33,040 nucleotides of DNA. Source: CAG-177 sp964587915. GTDB lineage: Bacteria > Bacillota > Clostridia > Oscillospirales > Acutalibacteraceae. Below are positions 7,857 to 15,356 of the stretch, piece by piece. The stretch spans positions 1 to 33,040 of the forward strand of contig CAZPMK010000018.1 of NCBI GenBank assembly GCA_964587915.1. Direction: 5' to 3'. The position numbers and the translations under genes were made by a program. The notes beneath the pieces are model-generated. The model did no database searches. It saw nothing but the letters and a program-made list of their open reading frames with translations, and was not told the origin of the DNA. Each line of letters starts with the position of its first letter. Positions within the stretch are counted from its first letter, which is position 1.

Positions 7857-8771
7857 TTATTTTTCGTTCGGCATGGGGGGTCTGTAGAGGTTGAACGCTC
7901 TGTTTTCTATTTTGATATCAACCTTATTGTCATCGCCGCCGTATTCGCCGTCAAGAGTCCACGGCAGAGGCGTGCCGTCGAGCACCTCAAGGGAGATATC
8001 CGAGCCGTGATACACCTTGATAAACCGCTCGTCAAAATCCTTTTTCAGCACTCCCGTACAAACGCTCACCCAATTTTTCACCGTTTTCGGATTCTTCGCA
8101 AGGAAAAGCTCGTACTTTCCGTCATTCAGGCAAACCTGCTCCTTGTTGAGAGTGATGACTCCGCCGCCGACGGTGTAGGAATTTGAAATCGAGCCGAAAA
8201 CAAAGCTGTCCTCGACGGTGTTTCCGTCAACGGTGATACGCATGGGAATTTCTCTTATATCTTTTATTGCTCCGAACGCTTCAAAATAGTAGGCGAATTT
8301 GCCGATGCGATTTTTCACGCTCTGTTTCGCCGTGTATGAGGTGGAGGCAAATGCCCCGAATGAGCCGACATACACAAAATATTTATCGTTGAACCGAGCG
8401 ATATCGCAGGGACGGGCTTCACCGGAAACAATGAGCTGTGCCGCCTTTATCGGGTCATCGGGAACGCCGAGAGAATGGGCAACGTCATTCGTTGTGCCGA
8501 CGGGGATAAGTCCGACATTCGGCTTGTTTTCAAGCTGCATGATTCCGTTGAGAGTTTCGCAAAGAGTTCCGTCACCGCCGCGACAGACAACGGTATCAAA
8601 TTCTCCGCCGTACTCCTTGGCAAATTTCGTTGCATCGCCGGGGCCCGAGGTATTCATTATGTTTATGCTGTAATCGTTGAAGCTGAACACGTTTGTGACT
8701 TCAAGCAACTCTCCTCTGAGCCTGTTTCTGCCCGAACGGGGATTCACTATGAGAAGCATTTTCTTTTTCAT
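7857..8771 (-). CDS. Diacylglycerol kinase family lipid kinase (YegS/BmrU-like)
   Basis: This 304-aa protein has the diacylglycerol-kinase catalytic-domain pattern: LIVNPRSG at the N-terminus (8-14), the nucleotide-binding GGDGT (65-69), and 'VGLIPVGTTNDVAHSLG' for the GTxND motif. It probably phosphorylates a lipid such as diacylglycerol at the cytoplasmic membrane face. The start at 8771 (MKKKMLLIVN) is preferred over an in-frame start at 8801 because AGGTG precedes it at normal spacing and the family begins at this point. It lies downstream of, and in the same orientation as, the ABC exporter pair, but a terminator separates them and it has its own -10 element. Confidence 0.88.
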   Translation of the reverse strand: MKKKMLLIVNPRSGRNRLRGELLEVTNVFSFNDYSINIMNTSGPGDATKFAKEYGGEFDTVVCRGGDGTLCETLNGIMQLENKPNVGLIPVGTTNDVAHSLGVPDDPIKAAQLIVSGEARPCDIARFNDKYFVYVGSFGAFASTSYTAKQSVKNRIGKFAYYFEAFGAIKDIREIPMRITVDGNTVEDSFVFGSISNSYTVGGGVITLNKEQVCLNDGKYELFLAKNPKTVKNWVSVCTGVLKKDFDERFIKVYHGSDISLEVLDGTPLPWTLDGEYGGDDNKVDIKIENRAFNLYRPPMPNEK

Positions 8772-8800
8772 AAGCACACCTGTTTCTGTATTCTTTTGCA

Positions 8801-8806
8801 ATTATA
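8801..8806 (-). promoter_or_regulatory. Possible -10 element for the lipid kinase gene
   Basis: TATAAT on the minus strand lies 30 bp before the chosen start. No good -35 is found at 16-18 bp; TTGACC further upstream is too far. Weak call. Confidence 0.3.
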
Positions 8807-8884
8807 TCATATTTTACGCAAAAAATAATCGGTCAATGTTATGGGGTTTGTCCCATTTTTATGATTTTTTATGCTTTTTGCGAC

Positions 8885-8921
8885 AAAAAACACGGTCTCG
8901 GGATAAGCTCCGTTGACCGTG
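8885..8921 (-). terminator. Intrinsic terminator of the ABC exporter operon
   Basis: On the minus strand, CACGGTC (8921-8915) pairs with GACCGTG (8897-8891) across a structured loop and is followed by six T residues (8890-8885). It lies 10 bp past the stop at 8931. Confidence 0.75.
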
Positions 8922-8930
8922 CCTCGTTTT

Positions 8931-10829
8931 TTATTCAAGCTCGAACGCACCGGTATACAGGCGGTAATATACGCCTTTTTCGTCGATGAGCTTTTGATGA
9001 CTGCCGCGTTCGATGATTCTGCCGTGGTCGAGAACCATGATAACGTCGGAATTTTTGACCGTTGAAAGGCGGTGTGCGATAACGAATACCGTTCTGCCCT
9101 CCATGAGCTTTTCCATGCCTCTCTGAACGATAGCCTCCGTTCTTGTGTCGATTGAGGAGGTCGCCTCGTCAAGAATCATAACGGGCGGGTCGGCAACCGC
9201 CGCTCTTGCAATTGCAATGAGCTGTCTTTGACCCTGCGAAAGATTCGCACCGTTATTAGCAAGCTCGCTATGATAGCCGCCGGGCAGACGGTTTATGAAA
9301 TCGTCCGCACCCGAGAGCTTCGCCGCTTCGATGCATTCTTCGTCCGTGGCATCAAGTCTGCCGTAGCGAATGTTCTCCATGACCGTACCCGTAAAAAGGT
9401 TGGTATCCTGCAAAACTATTCCGAGAGAACGGCGTAAATCCGCTTTCTTTATCTTGTTGATATTGATTCCGTCATAGCGGATTTTTCCGTCGGCAATATC
9501 ATAAAATCTGTTGATAAGATTGGTAATCGTCGTTTTGCCCGCTCCCGTTGCACCGACAAATGCAACCTGCTGACCCGGCTCGGCGTAAACCGTGACATCA
9601 TGGAGAACATCCTTGCCCTCCTCGTAGGCAAAATCAACTCCGAACAGCCTTACATCGCCCGCAAGCGGAGTGTAAGTCAGCGTACCGTCGCCGTGGGGAT
9701 GCTTCCATGCCCATTTTCCAGTGCGTTTTTTCGTTTCGGTAATATTGCCGTCCTTGTCGATTTCGGCATTGACAAGCGTAACATAGCCGTCATCCGTTTC
9801 GGGCTTTTGATCCATGAGGGAGAAAATTCTCTGTGCTCCCGCCATTGCCATGACGATGGCGTTAATCTGCTGCGAAACCTGATTGATGTTTCCCGTGAAC
9901 TGCTTTGTCATGTTGAGGAACGGAACAACAATGCTGATGCTGAACGCCATGCCCGAAAGACTGAAATTCGTCACGCCCTGCGTAAGGAAAAGTCCGCCCG
10001 CCGTGGCAATGAGGACATAGAGAATGTTGCCGATATTCATTATTATCGGTCCGAGCGTGTTCGCATAGGCGTGTGCCCTGCGGCTGTCCTCGTAAAGAGC
10101 GTTGTTGATTTTATCGAAATCGTCAATGACCGCCTTTTCATGGCAGAAAACCTTGACGACCTTTTGACCGTTCATCATTTCCTGAATGTAGCCCTCGGAT
10201 TTGCCGAGAGAAGCCTGCTGTCTGACAAAATATTTTGCCGAACCGCCGCCTACCTTCTTTGAAACGAACATCATTGCCGCAACGCCGACAACCAAAATCA
10301 GCGTCATCCAAATGCTGTAGTAAAGCATGATGAAGAACACGACAAGCACGACAACGCCCGAATTTATTAAAGCGGGGATTGCCTGAGAAACAAGCTGACG
10401 CAGGGTGTCGATATCGTTCGTGTAATAGCTCATGATATCGCCGTGCTTCGTTGTGTCAAAATATTTTATGGGAAGATTTTGCATTCCGTTGAACATTTTA
10501 CGACGCATTTTGCAAAGGAAGCCCTGCGTGATATACGCCATGAGCTGTTCTCTGACCGTCAAAAGAATGATGGAAGTCAGATAGAGTGCCGCCAAAATGA
10601 TTATCAGCGGAATTATCTCCTTGCTTGCCGCAGTCCAGTCGCCGAGCTTGTACCATTTTTCTATAATCTCAATTACTTTTTGAGTGAAAACGGCAGGAAT
10701 CGCGGCAGCGGCGGCGTTCAGGACAATACATACCGTAACAACGGGGACAAGCACGGGATAGCATTGAAAGAGCATTTTTATCACTCTGCCGAGAACGGCG
10801 GGTGACTGTGCGGGTCTTTTGTTATTCAT
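8931..10829 (-). CDS. Heterodimeric ABC exporter, catalytically canonical half (BmrD/LmrD/TM288-like)
   Basis: This 632-aa half-transporter has an N-terminal six-helix exporter domain and a C-terminal ATPase. It carries Walker A GATGAGKTT (426-434), signature LSQGQ (530-534), Walker B ILDE with catalytic Glu555 and switch His586 in IAHR. A charged insert of about 50 residues (roughly 345-400) links membrane and nucleotide domains, as is common in this subfamily. The start at 10829 is supported by GGAGGTGAGCAGG immediately upstream; the frame stays open further upstream but the protein has no family match there. It overlaps the end of the partner gene by 8 nt, so the two are translationally coupled. 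The likely role is export of drugs, lipids or peptides; the substrate is unknown. Confidence 0.92.
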   Translation of the reverse strand: MNNKRPAQSPAVLGRVIKMLFQCYPVLVPVVTVCIVLNAAAAAIPAVFTQKVIEIIEKWYKLGDWTAASKEIIPLIIILAALYLTSIILLTVREQLMAYITQGFLCKMRRKMFNGMQNLPIKYFDTTKHGDIMSYYTNDIDTLRQLVSQAIPALINSGVVVLVVFFIMLYYSIWMTLILVVGVAAMMFVSKKVGGGSAKYFVRQQASLGKSEGYIQEMMNGQKVVKVFCHEKAVIDDFDKINNALYEDSRRAHAYANTLGPIIMNIGNILYVLIATAGGLFLTQGVTNFSLSGMAFSISIVVPFLNMTKQFTGNINQVSQQINAIVMAMAGAQRIFSLMDQKPETDDGYVTLVNAEIDKDGNITETKKRTGKWAWKHPHGDGTLTYTPLAGDVRLFGVDFAYEEGKDVLHDVTVYAEPGQQVAFVGATGAGKTTITNLINRFYDIADGKIRYDGININKIKKADLRRSLGIVLQDTNLFTGTVMENIRYGRLDATDEECIEAAKLSGADDFINRLPGGYHSELANNGANLSQGQRQLIAIARAAVADPPVMILDEATSSIDTRTEAIVQRGMEKLMEGRTVFVIAHRLSTVKNSDVIMVLDHGRIIERGSHQKLIDEKGVYYRLYTGAFELE

Positions 10830-12564
10830 CCTGCTCACCTCCGTGCATCTGCTGTTCGTATACCTCACGGTAAATCTCGCTCGATTTGAGCAGCTCCTCA
10901 TGCGTACCCAAGGCGGATACTGCACCGTTTTCCATGACGATTATCATATCGGCATCTTGAACGGAAGCAATACGCTGAGCGATGATGATTTTGGTGGTCT
11001 CGGGAATGTATCTGCCGAAGCCGTCCCTGATGAGTGCATCGGTATGCGTGTCAACGGCACTTGTGGAGTCGTCGAGAATAAGGATTTTCGGCTTTTTGAG
11101 AAGTGCACGGGCAATGCAAAGCCTCTGCTTCTGTCCGCCCGAAACATTTGCACCGCCCTGCTCAATATGCGTATCGTAGCCGTCGGGGAAGGAATTTATA
11201 AATTCCTCCGCCTGTGCAAGTCTGCAAGCCTCAACTATTTCTTCATCTGTAGCATTTTCGTTGCCCCAGCGGAGATTTTCTTTTATGGTGCCGGAGAAAA
11301 GCAGATTCTTCTGGAGAACCATGGCAACCGCACCTCGGAGGGCTTCGATATCGTAATCTCTTACATCAATTCCGCCGACACGGACACTGCCCTCGGTAAC
11401 ATCATAAAGTCTCGGAATGAGCTGAACAAGCGTTGTTTTGCTCGAACCGGTGCCGCCGATGATTCCGACGGTCATTCCCGAGGAAATATGCAGGTCAACG
11501 CTTTCAAGAGCGTTCCGTTTTGCTTTTGCGGAATATTTGAAGCTCACGCCGTCAAAATCAATCGCACCGCTCGAAACCTCGTATACGGGATTTTCGGGAT
11601 TTTGGAGAACGGGCTCTTCGGCAAGCACCTCGCCGATTCTCTTGAATGACTCCGAGGACATTGTAAGCATGACATATATCATCGAAATCATCATCAGCGA
11701 CATGAGTATCTGCATTCCGTAGGTCAGCATGGCGGAAATCTGCCCGACATCGACGGTCTGACCCATGCTTTCAACGGTCATTTTTGAGCCTATCAAAAGC
11801 ACGAAAACCATGTTGAAATTAAGGCATATCTGCATGAGCGGAGAGTTGAGTGCAACAATTCTCTCGGCTTTGGTGAAATCCTTACGGATATTCTCGGAGG
11901 CTGTTCCGAATTTTTCTTTTTCGTATTCCTCTCTCGAAAAGCCCTTGACAACACGCATTGCACGCACGTTTTCTTCAACGGATTCATTGAGACGGTCGTA
12001 CTTTCTGAAAACGCTGCGGAAAGCCGGCATTGCCTTTTTGCTGACAAGGAAAAGTCCGAAAGCGAGCACGGGAATGATAACCACAAAGGCGGTGGAAAGA
12101 GCGCCGCCCATACGGTACGCCATGATTACGGAAAAAATCAGCATGAGCGGACTGCGGATTGCCGTTCTGATTACCATCATGTACGCCATTTGCACGTTGG
12201 CAACATCCGTGGTCATTCTCGTAACAAGCGATGAAGAAGAAAATTTGTCGATATTCTCAAAATTGTAGGTCTGAACCTTACGGAATATATCGCCTCGGAG
12301 ATTTTTCGCAAAGCCCGCCGATGCCTTGGCACAGGTAAAGCCTGCAATTCCTCCGCAGCACAGTGAGGCACACGCCATGAGTGCAAGCACTCCGCCTGTT
12401 TCGAGAATGTAGGACATTTCCGCTCCCGTCTTTATGTTGTTGACAAGATTTGCGGTGATGAACGGAATACGAGTCTCGATAACGGTTTCTCCGATAATGA
12501 AAATCAGCGTAAGTATCGTAGGCAGCTTGTATTCTCGGATGCTTTTTGCAAGTTTTTTTATCAT
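10822..12564 (-). CDS. Heterodimeric ABC exporter, degenerate-site half (BmrC/LmrC/TM287-like)
   Basis: This 580-aa half-transporter is the first structural gene of the exporter operon. After a six-helix membrane domain it has Walker A GGTGSSKTT (370-378) and signature VSGGQ (474-478). The catalytic Glu after Walker B is replaced by Asp499 (ILDD) and the switch His by Gln530 (IIAQR). These two substitutions are the classic marks of the non-hydrolytic site in heterodimers such as TM287/288 and BmrCD. Its intact VSGGQ would complete the canonical site of the partner, while the partner's LSQGQ completes this degenerate one. AAGGAG precedes the ATG at 12564, which directly abuts the stop of a candidate leader peptide. 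Confidence 0.92.
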   Translation of the reverse strand: MIKKLAKSIREYKLPTILTLIFIIGETVIETRIPFITANLVNNIKTGAEMSYILETGGVLALMACASLCCGGIAGFTCAKASAGFAKNLRGDIFRKVQTYNFENIDKFSSSSLVTRMTTDVANVQMAYMMVIRTAIRSPLMLIFSVIMAYRMGGALSTAFVVIIPVLAFGLFLVSKKAMPAFRSVFRKYDRLNESVEENVRAMRVVKGFSREEYEKEKFGTASENIRKDFTKAERIVALNSPLMQICLNFNMVFVLLIGSKMTVESMGQTVDVGQISAMLTYGMQILMSLMMISMIYVMLTMSSESFKRIGEVLAEEPVLQNPENPVYEVSSGAIDFDGVSFKYSAKAKRNALESVDLHISSGMTVGIIGGTGSSKTTLVQLIPRLYDVTEGSVRVGGIDVRDYDIEALRGAVAMVLQKNLLFSGTIKENLRWGNENATDEEIVEACRLAQAEEFINSFPDGYDTHIEQGGANVSGGQKQRLCIARALLKKPKILILDDSTSAVDTHTDALIRDGFGRYIPETTKIIIAQRIASVQDADMIIVMENGAVSALGTHEELLKSSEIYREVYEQQMHGGEQDE

Positions 12565-12666
12565 TCATACTCTCCTTTCAATATAATAACATATTATATA
12601 GGACATTCGAGATAAAAGACGGAGAACGAATATCGTTCTCCGTCTTTTATCGGATGGCTCTGACAT
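12565..12666 (-). CDS. Candidate leader peptide of the ABC exporter operon (33 aa)
   Basis: Within the exporter leader a short frame starts at ATG 12666 and ends in TGA (12567-12565) exactly one base before the exporter ATG at 12564. The peptide begins MSEPSDKRRRTIFVLRLLSR and ends in ERRV. It is rich in Arg, with a Tyr/Ile-rich second half. Its coding sequence runs straight through the 19-bp hairpin at 12611-12651 and covers the exporter's ribosome site. Its own ribosome site is weak (GTGAG five bases before the ATG), and the ATG lies in one arm of a possible 6-bp stem. The layout recalls the bmrB leader of B. subtilis bmrCD, where translation of the leader controls read-through of an internal terminator. 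Translation is not proven. Confidence 0.42.
   Translation of the reverse strand: MSEPSDKRRRTIFVLRLLSRMSYIICYYIERRV
12611..12651 (-). terminator. Perfect 19-bp hairpin in the exporter leader (attenuator candidate)
   Basis: Arms of 19 bases (12611-12629 and 12633-12651) are perfectly complementary with a three-base loop. The core GACGGAGAACGA/TCGTTCTCCGTC is flanked by AAAA and TTTT, giving a terminator-like shape in both directions. It lies about 50-90 nt downstream of the predicted transcription start and 47 nt before the exporter ATG, so it sits inside the leader RNA and not after an upstream gene unit. Confidence 0.7.
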
Positions 12667-12709
12667 TGTTGCTCACAAATGCAGAAACGTAGTATAACCT
12701 ACGCAATGT
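12663..12709 (-). promoter_or_regulatory. Structured 5' part of the exporter leader RNA
   Basis: Reading the minus strand, ACATTG (12709-12704) can pair with CAATGT (12668-12663). Stacked directly on it, CGTAG (12703-12699) pairs with CTACG (12692-12688). The first stem's 3' arm contains the start codon of the candidate leader peptide, so this fold would hide it. This is a by-eye fold only. Confidence 0.35.
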
Positions 12710-12710
12710 T

Positions 12711-12739
12711 ATTGTAACCTTTTTCTTTATAATTGTCAA
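12711..12739 (-). promoter_or_regulatory. Strong promoter for the exporter leader
   Basis: On the minus strand TTGACA (12739-12734), a 17-bp spacer and TACAAT (12716-12711) form a near-consensus sigma-A promoter. It starts right after the WG-repeat/SH3 gene (stop at 12765) and would give a leader of about 140 nt before the exporter. A lone TATAAT closer to the gene (12598-12593) lacks a good -35. Confidence 0.75.
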
Positions 12740-12764
12740 CTGCTTTTTTGTTATAAGTGCAAAA

Positions 12765-14042
12765 TTATACGCTTTTTGTTGTTGATGTCTGATTTTGTGC
12801 AATTGTGGGAGCAGCCGTACTGCTTTTAACCTCGGCTGTGAGGAAATCGGTGCTGACCCAGCCCTTTATTCCGCCGTAATTTATGAACGCCCAGCCCTGA
12901 ACGGCACTCTGCACCGTGACGGTCGTTCCGTTGGGAATTTTTCCTACGACGCTCGAATTTTTATCCGCATCGGCTCTCATGTTGAGAACGCTGCCCGAGG
13001 TCTTGACGGTATAATTTCCCGCCGCTATGATATTGCCCGCCGTTGTCTGCTCCGCCGCAGGCTGAGTGGTCTGTTCAATATATTTTTTGTCAACGGTCAG
13101 CAGACCCCATTTTCCGTTGCTCTTTGCGATAAACGTTCCGTTCTTTCCGGGAAGAATCGCCGCAAACTCGAAGCCGACTATCGTTTCGCCCGAGATGTTC
13201 ATTATTCCGTAAAGACCGTTCTTTTTGACGGGAGCAATGCCGTTTGTAAAGATGAACGCGGTGTCCCTGCCCATTGCATCAAGCTCCGCAACGCTCTGGA
13301 AATCAAAGGGGATTGCGGTAACGCCGTTTTCGTTGATATATCCCCAATTTTCGCCCTGTCTCACCGCCGCAAGACCGCTGCCGAAATCTCTCGCATCGTC
13401 ATAAAGAAGTGCAATTTCAAGCTGTAATTTTTCGCCGATGTAGCCCCATTTTGCATTCTCGGCAAGCGACGATGCCACGGGATAAAGTCCGTTTGCAAGC
13501 GGAAGCTCATTACGCTTTATCTCGCCCGCATAGCCCTTTCCGTCCGTCCAAGCAAGGTGCTTGCCCGCCTCGCTCCAGCAAGGAGTTCTCTCGGGAGAGG
13601 TCAAGCCGTGGTACTGCCTCGTCGTCACCGTTCCGCTCGCAATATCAACAAGCAGGGGGTATTCCGAACGGGGGCTGTCGGCAATATAGCGATAGCTTCT
13701 CCATTGGTCACAGCAAACGGTAAAGTCATTGTGCTCCGCCTTTTCGGTGATTTTTCCGTCAAGAGTCATCAGACCCTTTTTGCCCGTTTTCGCATCGGTG
13801 AACACGGCAACGGTCTCGTTGAGGCTCTTGATATCGGAAATATCGGAAAATTCATCGGGCACGGTGAATGTATAATTGGTGTTCTCGTTTTTTGAGCCGT
13901 CTGAATTTCGCACGTGAACCGCAATTACCGTAACGATTGCCACAACGACGATTGCCGCCGCCGCAATAAAAATCGTTCTCATCGCATTACGGCTCAGGGC
14001 GTTTCTTCTGTTAAATTTGATGTTTTTATTCTTTGACGCCAT
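12765..14042 (-). CDS. Membrane-anchored WG-repeat and SH3-domain protein
   Basis: This 425-aa protein has a short basic cytoplasmic tail, one membrane segment (about residues 22-43) and a large extracytoplasmic part. Residues about 200-330 contain WG-type repeats (NWGYINENG, KNGLYGIMN, GKWGLLTVD), which form a beta-propeller-like fold in other bacteria. A bacterial SH3 domain follows at about 341-403 with the typical LNMRADAD...VVGKIPNGT...GWAFINYGGIKGWV pattern. SH3 domains of this kind usually bind cell-wall peptides, so a surface or wall-associated role is likely. A Ser/Thr-rich tail ends the protein. AAAGGG lies 11-12 nt before the ATG, and an upstream promoter is visible. No partner genes give a more specific role. 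Confidence 0.82.
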   Translation of the reverse strand: MASKNKNIKFNRRNALSRNAMRTIFIAAAAIVVVAIVTVIAVHVRNSDGSKNENTNYTFTVPDEFSDISDIKSLNETVAVFTDAKTGKKGLMTLDGKITEKAEHNDFTVCCDQWRSYRYIADSPRSEYPLLVDIASGTVTTRQYHGLTSPERTPCWSEAGKHLAWTDGKGYAGEIKRNELPLANGLYPVASSLAENAKWGYIGEKLQLEIALLYDDARDFGSGLAAVRQGENWGYINENGVTAIPFDFQSVAELDAMGRDTAFIFTNGIAPVKKNGLYGIMNISGETIVGFEFAAILPGKNGTFIAKSNGKWGLLTVDKKYIEQTTQPAAEQTTAGNIIAAGNYTVKTSGSVLNMRADADKNSSVVGKIPNGTTVTVQSAVQGWAFINYGGIKGWVSTDFLTAEVKSSTAAPTIAQNQTSTTKSV

Positions 14043-14096
14043 TCAAAATTACCCTTTCAAAGAAAATTTCGGCGAAAATCTTTCTATTATATGAGA

Positions 14097-14125
14097 AGTA
14101 TAGCACAAAATGATGAAAAGAGCAA
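14097..14125 (-). promoter_or_regulatory. Promoter for the WG-repeat/SH3 gene
   Basis: On the minus strand TTGCTC (14125-14120), a 17-bp spacer and TATACT (14102-14097) lie about 55 bp before the start at 14042. A second -10-like TATAAT occurs at 14091-14086. Confidence 0.55.
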
Positions 14126-14190
14126 TTACAAAAGTGTTACAATGTATAAAAATATTTTTAAATTTCCCGCCTATATTTTCACTCTTTCTC

Positions 14191-14219
14191 TTGACTATTC
14201 GACTTTTTAGTTATATTAT
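14191..14219 (+). promoter_or_regulatory. Promoter for the epimerase-symporter unit
   Basis: TTGACT (14191-14196), a 17-bp spacer and TATTAT (14214-14219) lie 47 bp before the ATG at 14267. AAGGAGG lies just before the ATG. Confidence 0.7.
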
Positions 14220-14266
14220 TATACTGTATCATATTAGGCGATGTATCATCGTCAAGGAGGAAAACA

Positions 14267-15286
14267 ATGAAAGTATTTATGATCGGCGGCACGGGCCTGC
14301 TCGGTTGCGAAGCCGCAAGAATTTTCATCGAAAGAGGTCACGAGGTAAAGAGCGTTGCTCTCCCCCCGCTTCCCGAGGGAGCTCCCATCCCCAAGGAAAT
14401 GGATATCGAGTTCTGCAACATTTACGAAAAGACCGATGACGAAATCAGAGCAATGATCAGGGGCTTTGATTGCTTCGTTTTTGCCGCAGGCATTGACGAA
14501 AGAGTTGAGTTCCCCGCTCCCGTTTACGACGCATATTATAAGTATAATATTGCTCCTCTCAAGAGAATCCTTCCCCTTTGCAAGGAAGAGGGCCTCAAGA
14601 AGGCTGTCGTTCTCGGCTCATATTTTGCATATCTTGCAAAAACCCGTCCCGACATGAAGCTCACCGAGAAGCATCCGTACATCAAGAGCCGTGTCGATCA
14701 GGAGGAAGCCGCTTTCTCCTTTGCCGATGACAATTTTGACGTATCCGTTCTCGAGCTTCCCTACATTTTCGGCACTCAGCCCGGCAGAAAGCCCGTTTGG
14801 GTCATTCTCATCGAGCAGATTAAGATGATGGATAAGCTCCCCTGCACCATGTATCCGGGCGGAGGAACCGCAATGCTTACCGTTCGTCAGGTCGGCGAGG
14901 TTATCGTCGGTGCCGCAGAGAAGTCGAAGGGTGCAAAGGCATGGCCCATCAGCATGTATAACATGACGTGGAAAGAATTTCTTAAAATCGTTTATGCCGC
15001 AAGAGGCATGGGCGAAAACAGAAAGATTATCAGCATTCCCCCGTGGATGATGAGAATGGGTCTCGGCGGTGTTAAGAAGGAATACGCCGCAAAGGGCATT
15101 CAGAGCGGTCTTGACGTTGACGGACTTGCCGACATCATGGCTATCAATCTTTTCATCGACAAGAAATACAGCGTTGAGCTCGGTGCTACCGAGGACGATA
15201 TCAGGGCAGCCATTTTTGACTCGATTAAGGTCAGCCAGGCATCCTATGACGGCAAGGTTAAGCTCCTTGAAATGAAAGGCGAATAA
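14267..15286 (+). CDS. NAD(P)-dependent epimerase/dehydratase-family protein
   Basis: This 339-aa protein opens with a Rossmann dinucleotide-binding motif (VFMIGGTGLLG, GxxGxxG), as in extended short-chain dehydrogenases that act on sugar nucleotides or similar substrates. A Tyr-x3-Lys pair of the classical catalytic type is not obvious: the region around residues 125-145 reads 'YFAYLAKTRPDMKLTEKHPYIKSRVDQEEA', which I cite only by position (YIKSRVDQEEA is the most family-like part). The exact reaction is unclear. A GPH-type symporter gene follows after 70 bp and shares orientation, so a role in metabolism of an imported sugar or glycoside is possible but only inferred from proximity. Confidence 0.8.
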   Translation: MKVFMIGGTGLLGCEAARIFIERGHEVKSVALPPLPEGAPIPKEMDIEFCNIYEKTDDEIRAMIRGFDCFVFAAGIDERVEFPAPVYDAYYKYNIAPLKRILPLCKEEGLKKAVVLGSYFAYLAKTRPDMKLTEKHPYIKSRVDQEEAAFSFADDNFDVSVLELPYIFGTQPGRKPVWVILIEQIKMMDKLPCTMYPGGGTAMLTVRQVGEVIVGAAEKSKGAKAWPISMYNMTWKEFLKIVYAARGMGENRKIISIPPWMMRMGLGGVKKEYAAKGIQSGLDVDGLADIMAINLFIDKKYSVELGATEDDIRAAIFDSIKVSQASYDGKVKLLEMKGE

Positions 15287-15294
15287 TTTTGTCA

Positions 15295-15325
15295 CGGGGC
15301 TGTTTTCATAAAGCAAGCAGCCCCG
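15295..15325 (+). terminator. Hairpin between epimerase and symporter genes
   Basis: CGGGGCTG (15295-15302) pairs with CAGCCCCG (15318-15325). Only a mixed ATATTTG follows, so it is either a weak terminator or an mRNA-stability or processing element within one transcript. Confidence 0.5.
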
Positions 15326-15356
15326 ATATTTGTATTTATCCGAAAGGAGACAGTAT

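Noticed and set aside
12593..12598. TATAAT close to the ABC exporter as its main promoter
   Set aside because: No acceptable -35 lies 16-18 bp upstream (that position is inside the hairpin arm), whereas TTGACA-17-TACAAT at 12739-12711 is near consensus. It is kept only as an alternative.
13905..13920. A CACGTG-containing sequence as a third parS
   Set aside because: It shares only the central hexamer and a few flanking bases; the flanks do not form the 16-bp palindrome.
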